NCBI GenBank assembly: GCA_900095095.1
Contig: FMBT01000590.1
Coordinates: 1-40,852, forward strand
DNA from: Fragilariopsis cylindrus CCMP1102
Lineage: Eukaryota > Bacillariophyta > Bacillariophyceae > Bacillariales > Bacillariaceae
Reading direction: 5' to 3'
Length of the DNA: 40,852 nucleotides
A program made the position numbers and the translations under genes. Within the stretch, counting starts at the first letter, position 1. Each line of letters opens with the position of its first letter. Of this stretch, positions 10,442-19,708 are shown one piece after another. The notes under the pieces are model-generated. The model was not told the DNA's origin. It did not search any database and was given only the letters and a program-made list of their open reading frames with translations.

Positions 10442-11010
10442 GGTACTAGTGTAATGTACAGTATAGTACATTAACAATATTTTTGTTACCAAATATTTTG
10501 TCCCTGAATACATTTTTGTGTCCCAAATATATTTTCTTTTCGGAGCCCCCTCTATGCTATTTTTGGGGGGATTATTAACCAGTTACACATTTAGGGATTA
10601 AAAAAATAGTTAATTTATTTTCTCTTTCATCGTTGGTAAAGAAGAAAAGCAGTATTCCACGTGTAAGCAATATTGTTCGTCTTTCTTCGTTCTATTTATA
10701 TTTCACAAAAGGAATGAATGCACGTACGTACGTACGCAAGACGCACATCAAATGCTTGCTGATTTTATGTTTTACTGCCTGTGTAATTCGATGGATTCTT
10801 CATTCGATTGATTCCTTCCTTCATTCATTCATTCATTCATTCGTTGTTGTGCTCTTATTCATCGGCTCTCTCCTTATTCATCGGCAACCAGACAAAAAAT
10901 CAAATCAAAGAATCGTTCCTATTCAGTAGAGTAGAGTAGATATTCAGTAGAGTAGAGTAGAGTAGTTGGACGTGACGAAAAATAATCACAATAATACAAT
11001 ATATAACAGT
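10442..11010. other. 5' flank of the protease-oxygenase gene
   Basis: No separate gene is supported; the frame at 10633-10929 looks incidental. The stretch contains TTCATTCATTCATTCATTCA tetranucleotide repeats near 10812-10842, 'ACGTACGTACGTACG' near 10722, and a TAGAGTAGAGTAG run near 10927-10964, just upstream of the start codon. Confidence 0.45.
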
Positions 11011-14000
11011 ATGCCGAAAATAATACGAAGAATGATGCTTAGCAGTACTACCAGTACGAACAATAACCTTATTGTTGTTGTTGCAACCACAGTTCTACTT
11101 TTATTTGGAATAGGTGTTGTTACGGCTTTCACAACGTCAACGTCAACGACAATAACAAGAACAACAAGAAATATCAACATAATACCATCATTCCAAGAAA
11201 TCCAATCTCAAGAACGACGACGACGACGACAAAACAATCACTACCACCACCGTTTATATCACCGATCTACTATACATGAAGAAGACATTGACAAAGAGGA
11301 AGAATGTGACGATGACGATGACACTTTTATTGATATTGAGGACTCATCACCCTCCTCCTCCTCCTCACCCTCACCTGCATCCCTTTTCTGGCCAAGTAGT
11401 CAGCAGAAGACTACTTATAATAAACATGCAACAGCAACAGCAGCAGTAGACGAAGTAGTAAAACAACAACATCCAATTGATCATTATGATAAAATATTTG
11501 ATTCTATAGTCAAAATATATAGTACGCATAATAAACATCCGGATATGATGATGCCCTGGCAAAAATTAGGGTCCTATACTAGTACCTCGTCTGGGTTTAT
11601 TATTCAAAATAAAAAAATTATCACCAATGCACATTCGATTGAATATGCTGGACAAGTTTTAGTACGGAAACGTAGTTCGAATTCTAAAAAATATCATGCC
11701 ACAATTGAAGTGATTGCAAATGAATGTGATTTAGCTATGTTAACTATTGAGGATGATTCGTTTTGGTATAATGACGATGATGAGGAATATGATGAGGAAT
11801 ATGAAGATGCCGAATTTGATGATGATGAGGAATTGGATGATGACGAGGATGAATACGACGAGGATGACAACAACAACAACAACAACAATGGGATCGAGTC
11901 TACTACTCAAGACAATAACGATGAAGAGGATGATGAATATGGATATGAATATGATGATGAATACAATGCAGTAAAGATGAATACAATGATGATACAACCA
12001 TTAGAGTTTGGTACATTACCAGAATTACAAGATGAAGTAGAAGTGATTGGTTATCCCACTGGTGGTGATTCCTTATCGATTACCAAAGGAGTGGTATCAC
12101 GGATTGAATCAACAGAATATGTCCAATGTTCTGGTTCTCATTTATTAGCAATACAAATTGATGCCGCCATTAATGGGTAAGTTATGTTTACAGTACGTTT
12201 ACGTAAATAAAAACGCATCGTGTCGTATCGCATCAGAGCGAAACGAAACACAACGAAACGAAAACGATTCAATTCAATTCAATTCAATTCAATTCAATTT
12301 AATTCTCTCCTTACGGTATAGAGTACTGTACTGTAACCAAGCTAGTTCTACAATCTCATTCTCATTTAAAACCTTTTTGTCTGTCTTTTTTTCTATTTTA
12401 ATATATCCTTCCATCATTTCATGTCAATGGCAATATGTCAATGCCAATGCCAATGCCATATTCTGTACTGTGCAACAACAGTGGTAATTCTGGTGGACCT
12501 GTTATCTGTTCCATCACACAAAAGGTGATTGGTGTGGCATTCCAATCCTTAAATGATGCGGAAAATATTGGGTATGTGATTCCTGTGACAGTCGTCTTAC
12601 ATTTTTTTAGAAAATATTCAACGCAACAACAAAAATAGTAACAAAAAGCACTCCAACTACTACTATAGTGGTGTGACATGTTTAGGTGTCAAATTTGCTA
12701 GATTAGAAAATTCCGCGATGAGATCCTATCTAAAATTACCAAAAGATAAACAAGACAATAATAATAATAATCAAGCAAGAAGAAGAAGAAAGAAGGAAAA
12801 ACGTTTATCATCATTATCATCATTACCATCCTATTCTGGACTAGGTATTCTGATACGTAGTTGTGATCCAATCACACCCTCCAAACAATATTTAAAACCA
12901 AATGATGTGATATTATATGTCGATGATATACCAGTATCCTCTGATGGGAATATACCATTTCGTCGAAATGGTCGCGAACGTGTGTCATTTTCATCTTATA
13001 TACAAACAAAATTTGTTACTAGTACTACTACAAGGGATAGTGATAGTACTGATAGTAGTGATACAGTGAAATTAGATATATGGCGGGATGGTAAATTATT
13101 CAAAGAGAATCCAATTCAAGTACCAGTATGTATATCCAAATATTTAATACCCAGTCATTGGAATAATTATTCACCACCCTATTTATTATTAGGTGGGTTA
13201 GTCTTTACTGTATTAAGTGTACCATATTTAGAAGAGATGAATGCCTGGGGTGATTATATCTCCGATAATATTAGTTATTTATTGACTAAAGTAAATGAAC
13301 CTCTACAACAAGAAAATGATCAAATTGTTATTTTTAGTGAATATTCTACCACATCCAACCACATTAGGTTATGATAGTAACATCAATAATTTACATTTAA
13401 CATCATTGAATAATCAAAAAGTACGATCCTTACAACATTTACAAGAGTTGATTCGCACTACTACTACTACTACTCCTATTGCTACTACTATTGCTGGCAC
13501 TGATACTGAACCAGCGGTGGATGATTCTGACAAAAAAGAAGAATTTTTGAAATTTGAATTTGGTGGTGGTGGTTCTGATGATAATGATCAAGATGGTAGT
13601 GATGGTGATGGTAGTGGTACATTAATTGTACTAGAAACAAATTTATTAGAAGAAATAACACGCGAGGTATGTGAGGAACATTCGATACAAAAATCATATT
13701 ACTTTCCTCCTACAGTTCAATTGCAATCACAATCACAGACCAAATCGACGACAACGTCACCATCCAGCGTGGTAGCATCATCATCAACAACAACAATAGC
13801 ACCGAGCAGTGCAGAAACAGCAGCTGTCGACGACGATGATGATAATGATGATGATAAAAATGATGCAAACGACGTAACAGTAGCAACAACTACAACAGCA
13901 AGTTGGGAGGATGAACTATTAAAAAAATCTAAACCATTAATACCTGCTCCACCTAGTATATCTGAATGTTTACATGTATTAAAACAGGATGGTGTTGTAC

Positions 14001-15221
14001 GTTTAAATCCATCAAAGTTCTTTGTGAATAAAGATCTTTGTACTAAACTACGTCATCAGATTTTGAATGAAATGAATAAGAAGCCATCACCACCAGTATC
14101 CGCTGCTGCTGCTACTGCGAACAATGGCAGCACTAATGACAATAAAATGAAAAAGAAGAAAAAAAAGGAACGATATGTACCAGGTACACGACTACGATTT
14201 GATTCATCAATGGATTTGACATTTGGTGGAGATGTACGTCATGATATGTTACTACCAATTGATTTTAAAGATGACTATGAAACAAATTTTCCAGAACTAC
14301 AGATGGTATTAGAAAGTGCTGCGTAAGTTTTTCGTTTTTTTATTCTTTGTGCCTTTCATTTTTCGTTGTTTCGTTCGTTCGCTGTTGTTCCTACTCTCTC
14401 TCTCTCTCTCTCTGTTACTCACAATTTTCCTCCACAACTATATTGATATTTATTACTACTATTCTTATTCCTACTACAGTTCAGAATTAGAACCATTACT
14501 TTTAGAAGCAGTTAAGGATATGTTGCCACGTTTACACGGTAGTAGTATTAGAGGTAATGCTATTAACGGTAACGTTGTTGACAACGATGAAAGTATCCTA
14601 GAAAGTGGTACATCATCAGCTGAAGTAGTTGAAGTAGGATCTCTAATAGTACGTAATGGATCAGGTCATCAAAGTGTCCATGGAGATTATCGTCGATTCC
14701 GTGACGGCGACGGCGACGAGAATAATGAAAAGAAAGAAGAATCAATACAAAATACGAATTTACGTATTGGCAAAATGCCACCACGAATAGTTGTGTTCGT
14801 GGCATTACAAGATATACCTAGTAATGAATATGGTTCGACTGGATTCATTACAGGGACACATAATTCACAAGCACATGGACTAATTTATGGTCGTGATGGC
14901 ATTGATAATAATGAAGATAATAGCATTGATGACGACCTGCGAAAAAAAGCACGACGAGATCTTATATTAGATAATGTCTCCACGAATGGTGTTAGAACAA
15001 CTGCCGGATTTAAATGTGGTGAAATGCTGATTTATGATGCCAGTGTATTACATTGGGGTTTAAAAAATTCCGTTGTTGATAATGATCGTTGTATGTTATA
15101 CTTCGGTGTAGCACGATCCGGTTCACCTGCATTATTAGATCAAGATCAACCACTCCCACCGGATCAGTTTGAAGTTATTTCACCTGTTTTATTACAGGAT
15201 ATTACTGGTGCAAACACTTAA
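11011..15221 (+). CDS. plastid-type DEG/HtrA serine protease fused to a PhyH-like 2OG-Fe(II) oxygenase
   Basis: There are three exons: 11011-12176, 12482-14322 and 14480-15221. The start at 11011 gives a signal-like hydrophobic stretch (about 20-40) ending VVTAF, the Ala-Phe junction of diatom plastid presequences, followed by a Ser/Thr/Arg-rich leader. The protease domain has His208 (ITNAHS), Asp240 (CDLAML) and Ser392 (GNSGGP), with the block [19 protein letters not shown] typical of plant DEG9/DEG10-type proteases. A PDZ domain follows ([19 protein letters not shown]) and then the DEG-specific C-terminal region. After a low-complexity Ser/Thr/Asp linker the same frame enters a phytanoyl-CoA-dioxygenase-like domain: '[11 protein letters not shown]', an HxD iron motif (SVHGDYRRF, His codon 14679), the distal His in LHWGLKN (15051) and an Arg (15087) in the 2OG-binding position. 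Two single-base breaks, at the T runs 12602-12608 and 13331-13335, must be bridged. The total is then about 1,248 aa. The substrates of both domains are unknown. Confidence 0.7.
12177..12481 (+). other. intron 1 of the protease-oxygenase gene (305 nt)
   Basis: The donor GTAAGT and an acceptor ending in CAACAG flank a phase-2 split of a glycine codon. Joining yields 'DAAINGGNSGGP', exactly the DEG active-site block, so both borders are well supported. The intron holds an AATTC pentanucleotide run near 12267-12300. Confidence 0.9.
14323..14479 (+). other. intron 2 of the protease-oxygenase gene (157 nt)
   Basis: It has a GTAAGT donor, a (CT)n-rich body near 14395-14412 and a CTACTACAG acceptor. 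Joining restores an alanine codon and continues the oxygenase helix as '[16 protein letters not shown]'. Confidence 0.85.
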
Positions 15222-15567
15222 ATCATCAAAGAAGTCATAATCATAGTCGCAATCGCACTCGCATTGATACACACAAAAGAGGGGAAAAAAGGATAGCATC
15301 GAAGAACACCCATAAATAGAATACAGTAGACTACTGTAACGCGTATAAGTTAATCTTTATCAATCGCTAAAAATGCTAAATGCTAAATGCTAAATATATA
15401 AAATGTAGATCTTATTATTGTCTGCTTACTTTTTTACGCACTTTAAGCTTATAATAAGAAGCTGTAGTAGTAGTAGATAGACAACACCATCGCATGATTC
15501 ACACATCCGTTATTGCGGAGACATGTAGTGCAATTTCTCATCATACGAAAGTGCGTCTTATTCGATT
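15222..15567. other. 3' flank, no gene seen
   Basis: AT-rich sequence with a short AATGCTAAATGCTAAATGCTAA repeat near 15369-15393 and a GTAGTAGTAGTAG run. It lies between the fusion gene and the PS-repeat relic on the other strand. Confidence 0.45.
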
Positions 15568-16081
15568 TCAGTTTGGATCCATCTCAATCGATATTGAGGC
15601 CGCCGTTGGGATTTGCGGGCGGTAAGACACTTGGCTTGTCCGATGAAGGGCCGAAGGTTCGTTCGAAGGAAGAACTGAAGGCTCGTCAGATGGCAAGACA
15701 CTTGGCTCGTCCGATGGAAGCACCGATGGCTCGTCCGATGGTAAGACACTTGGCTTGTCCGATGGAAGGACTGAAGATTCGTCCGAAGGAAGAACTGAAG
15801 GCTCGTCAGATGGCAAGACACTTGGCTCGTCCGATGGTAATACACTTGGCTCGTCTTGATGCCAGTGAATCATTAGATGGATGGAGGACAGTGGCACGAA
15901 GGAGAGAAGCAATAAGGGGCTCAGTTTGTTCGATGGTCAAGGCTGTCTTTTGAAGTTCTTGAAGAAGGAGATCTCCATGGACTGCTGAGAATTCTGCTGA
16001 TGATTCTCCTGCGCAAACGGATAATTTCTTGTCTCGTCCTTTCTTGTTTCTTCTTTTTGTTAGTTTTCTGAGGATTTTCAT
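15568..16081 (-). pseudogene. PS-repeat surface-protein fragment
   Basis: On the minus strand 15568-15912 encodes about nine copies of the octapeptide PSVLPSDE and close variants, the 'PSxxPSxx' pattern of diatom extracellular proteins. In DNA the same 60-base block occurs twice, about 118 bases apart (near 15661 and 15779). A second frame, starting with MKILRKLTKRRNKKG at 16081, could be the N-terminus. A 43-nt GT-AG interval (about 15901-15859, GTGCCACT...CATCAAG) would join the two in phase, but that is very short for an intron. Past the repeats the frame slips out of the PS pattern near 15625-15635 and ends soon after. No signal peptide or anchor is visible. I judge it a fragment or decayed copy; an active short gene is possible. 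Confidence 0.5.
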
Positions 16082-16374
16082 GATGGGATGAGATTGGATG
16101 TGAGGGTTTCCTTTTTGTCTGCCGATGTTATTATTCGCAATGTTGTTACCACTGGATAATGGATTTACAAATTAGTATCATCGGAACAAGAAAGAAGGGT
16201 CTCAAGTCTCAGGATCGTCGACGACCTCCAAAATATCATTTTCGAAAAGAAGACAAAGGACGAAAGCGTCATCCACCACCAAGAAATTCCCTTCTTCCTC
16301 CGACATCAGGGTCCCAGCTAGCTAGCTCCAGAACAGACTAAATAGACAAAACAATAATGTCTCTTGGCTAAATC

Positions 16375-16740
16375 TTGAGCACTGAGGACAGCAAGAAGGA
16401 TTTGGATCACACGATTGATAGTCGCATGTCAAAATTGGTTGTCATAGACACAACATCTCTGAGCCTTTGCCCTCAGAAATATCCCAAGACAAACAAGGGG
16501 CAATATAAAGTCGAACCCACCGGCAATAACCGTGTGCTGTCCAGTGCTCTTGTAAAAGATTATAATCTGTACGAAAGATTCAATCATGAAACCGCATAGC
16601 CAGACTACTATACACCAAAACGCTGTCTGAGGGCCCACGAAGTTCCACCTGTTTTGATTGCCTACAAAGAAAACAAGTGCGATGTAAGACCATCATCACC
16701 TGCACCACTCCCTATTTCCTTTGGATTCAACTTCCGCTGA
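16375..16740 (+). pseudogene. unidentified reading-frame relic
   Basis: A frame from about 16375 runs to a TAG at 16597 and then continues in the same frame to 16740, with residues of ordinary globular composition on both sides ('ALVKDYNLYERFNHETA' before, 'AHEVPPVLIAYKENKCDV' after). This suggests one former coding sequence broken by a stop. I do not recognise the family. It overlaps the end of the dynein relic on the other strand, so at most one strand is coding at 16662-16740. Confidence 0.25.
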
Positions 16741-17160
16741 TGATCAGCCACATGTCTCGAAATCGTTAACTTCGCAAGCTTTTGCTCGATTTCTGCAACA
16801 TATTGCATTACCGTCTCCAGCTTGGAACTGGCTCCAAGTAATTGAGCGTTTGCTTCTGACAACGCCTTTCTCTTTGGCTCCACTGTAACAACAATGTCGT
16901 AATACGTGACAATATTCAACACAAAAGAACATAGCCCAGCTTTGGGTTGATTTTTTGCTTTCATTGTTTCGACATTGATCTAGTCATCTCCTCCGCTTTG
17001 TCCAATTCATTTCTCTTTCCTTCCCTTGCACATCTCCATCGCTTCCGAATAGCCTCTATTTTTTTTCTGTTTCACCACTCTTGGATTTTCATTCTTGATA
17101 TTGTTGGATTAAAGTTATCCTAATAAGTTTTACTATCAATTTGGTCATCTAAGATATTCC
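16740..17160 (-). pseudogene. dynein heavy chain stalk fragment
   Basis: Dynein heavy chains are the motor subunits of axonemal and cytoplasmic dynein. On the minus strand from 16964 the frame reads 'KAGLCSFVLNIVTYYDIVV', then 'VEPKRKALSEANAQL', then an alternating coiled coil to about residue 75. This is the junction between AAA4 and the antiparallel stalk of dynein heavy chains, in the 'GLC.WV.NI..Y......VEPKR.AL..AN..L' form typical of axonemal and other outer/inner-arm types. Upstream (about 17125-17085) a short 'NFNPTISRM' segment fits the preceding conserved 'F.P..i..vS' block but is in another frame, separated by about 130 bases. Only about 100 of more than 4,000 residues are present, and no other dynein segment was found nearby, so this is an isolated relic. 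Confidence 0.55.
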
Positions 17161-17172
17161 TATCAGCATCAG

Positions 17173-17841
17173 TTGGCTCTTTCTATCGATTCTGAATTAG
17201 TGAAGTTGGCATTGCCTGTTCATCCTTCGTACGTGAACGAAGGAGTAAAACAACCCATCGATGGAAAGGGCGGTCTCTTCCTCGCAGACGACAGTAGTAA
17301 GTCTCCTCTAGATCACCTTCTTTGCAATTTTCAATGGGACGAACGAAGGTGGTCTTCAATCAATGTTTTGTTTGAAGGAGTTGTGCATGATGTCCCTTTG
17401 ATTCAATCAGCTATAGAAATGGGATTATCACGTTGGAAAATCCTGCAGGCCTGTCTTTTCAGATCATGCTCAAGTAGAAGTGTCTGCTCTCCGCAAAATG
17501 AGGCTTATCCCTCAGATTATCCCAGCGAAGGTTTCACCTGTCAAACTCTCATCTCCTTCAACGCACAGTGACGTACCCCATACATCGAAGATCCTGTTCT
17601 CAAACTGGCATTGTCAAATGCAGAACTCATGACTGAATGGAAGGGAGTTAGTTCTAACCAGGCTAAGCTTGCATGTGAAGCCGTGAAAGGGATACTTTCC
17701 AGAGACAATTCTGAAGTTATGAAGGGAGCTATTGATCTTGAAGAAGAGTGCTTGATCGATTTGATGGAGGCTTGTGTGGTGTTGCATGAGTTGGATAGAG
17801 TATTTATTGGCGCAAAAAGGGTAGAGTACGGGTTCAAGTAG
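17173..17841 (+). pseudogene. unidentified gene relic with in-frame TGA
   Basis: A frame from 17173 reaches a TGA at 17569-17571 and continues in the same frame to a TAG at 17839-17841. Both halves have globular composition with acidic helices ('DLEEECLIDLMEACVVL' near the end, 'DHLLCNFQWDERRW' in the first half). Treated as one frame it would be about 220 aa. The start at 17173 is a TTG, so the true 5' end is unknown. I do not recognise the family. It may belong with the relic at 18.6-19.2 kb, but nothing proves this. Confidence 0.35.
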
Positions 17842-18558
17842 ATGTAGTATTTAAAGTTTTGTGACTATCAACGATGAAGACAAAACGGATATTGAAACCA
17901 TCAGATGCGCCTCGTTGTGGTGTGTATATTACAGCAATTGTACATATTACCAGCCACCCAAGACACAGTCGATGCAGTAATAAGGGTCAATCTGTAGATA
18001 ATAAGTTTAACATGACCACTGTACAAAGAGTAGAGAATGATTTGATTTTCTGATTCTGCTAGATAGATGGCAATAGTCTTGGAATTCTACCCTCGCAAGA
18101 AATAAAGATGTTTTGGGGAAAACAGAAAAAGTACGACAAGGTGTTTTATTGAGAGCTTATTTCTTCTTGTTTTGAATACTTTGTACTTTATATTATTTGG
18201 AGGACAGAAAAGACGAGAGAGACATATAGAAATAGAACCTAAATAGGTACTGGAGCCTGCTTGGAGAATTGAGCACCGAAATATTGAAAGAAGAAGCCGA
18301 ACGCTGTGGACGAAATAGGCAACATTCGAACCCAACTCTTACATGAACAATAATTTATTCTAAATCACATCGATCTTGCCCCGATTGAACTCATTGGAAA
18401 AGGCGACGACAAAAGAGAACCAGCATAAAGTAGTTGATGGTTGCTGTTGTTTATTATCGTATGCCGGCAATAATTTGAGTCCAGCTTCTCTATCCCATTT
18501 GCTCTATACTGAATATATTATACTAACGATGCTTTTAGCAGCGATCCACTTATAGATC

Positions 18559-19176
18559 TTGAGAACTATGCACTTTATAAATTTCTGCTCTTTACGTTTC
18601 ATAGTCCATAGTTCTGGGTCTAGAAGATGGTCGGTAATTGTTTGTCTCTGTCCCTTGAGTTTTCTCACTATGTCCCAAGATAAAATAGCTTTGAAAGCCC
18701 TCCTCAGCCCACTTTCTCTCTTCAACAACTCTACCAACTCTGTTCTATTTCATCGTAAACATTTAGTCTTTTGTTCATCTTTTGCTACAATTGTGCAGCT
18801 CGCCTCAATACTTCCATCAAGCAATAATCCAGCATGCAGACCAGCTTCAGTCACAAAATTTCCCTGTTTGATGGAATCTGCTCTCGCAAAATCGAATTCT
18901 TCACTTGCACAAACGGCGAGGAAGTCACTTGCTGAATCAACCAAGGCTTACAACAAATGACTTAAATCCACAGGTTATAAAAAGGAGCTAGAAAATTTGT
19001 ACGAGGATTTTAATGTGCTGAAGGAAGAGTTGAATTTTGATATTGTTGACATCAGAGTGCACATTGATCGACGAGAACTGACACTGTGATTCAAGAAGAA
19101 AGAGTTCAAGGTCATCCCACTGTTTCTCTGAATGAGATACTGCTAAATTCTATCGATTTTGAGTGGGAAGTGAAAT
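18559..19176 (+). pseudogene. unidentified gene relic with repeated TGA stops
   Basis: A frame open from 18559 (possible Met near 18670) ends at TGA 18958-18960. It then continues in the same frame through a charged coiled-coil-like stretch ('YKKELENLYEDFNVLKEEL') to TGA at 19087 and TGA at 19129. A shifted frame continues as 'VSLNEILLNSIDFEWEVK' to a TAG near 19176. The even composition across the stops argues for one decayed coding sequence. Function is not recognised. The opposite strand also holds modest open frames (18504-18737, 18750-18944), so the strand assignment is only moderately secure. Confidence 0.35.
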
Positions 19177-19179
19177 AGA

Positions 19180-19708
19180 ATAGAAGATGAAGACGAAAAT
19201 GATAATGATTATCATTGCAGTCGTTTGCAATAATCAACCAAAATTAATCACGACGACGACGGAACGAAAGCATATTCGTTGATTGCCGATGTTACAAATA
19301 TAGCAAAAATCTTAATCGGTCATACAGTAACGACGAAACCCATAAAATAGAATGAAAAAATTGCACTATCCTTTGCTCTCCTAACTAAGTAGGTTCTTCT
19401 GCCTTTGCCTTTTTCTATTGAAATTGTCGCATTGATTCTACATGCTACTCGTATACTGTTGATTCTGAGCATCATCGCCTTTTCTTTCGTTGTTCATCTG
19501 CTCCTCCGTCCCTCTTTTTAATGTCGGGGATATCGTTATGATGACCTGAAGAGATTGATAACGAATACAAATAAATCCTTTTTCATGTGTCAGGCTACAA
19601 TTTTTCTAGAACAGTGCAAACGTTATTGCCTACAAAAATATTTTGTACTTTTTTTTCTATAATAATAATATACTTATTGGATTTGATTGTTTTTCTTATG
19701 GGTTACTA
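19180..19708. other. intergenic, no gene seen
   Basis: AT-rich sequence between the 19 kb relic and the 3' end of the JmjC gene. No RNA gene, repeat array or plausible coding frame was noticed; the frame at 19643-19864 is antisense shadow. Confidence 0.45.

Noticed and set aside
17173..17260. Weak similarity of this relic to the segment after the Fic motif (NEGVK block)
   Set aside because: Only a handful of residues agree and the rest diverges; likely coincidence without an alignment score.
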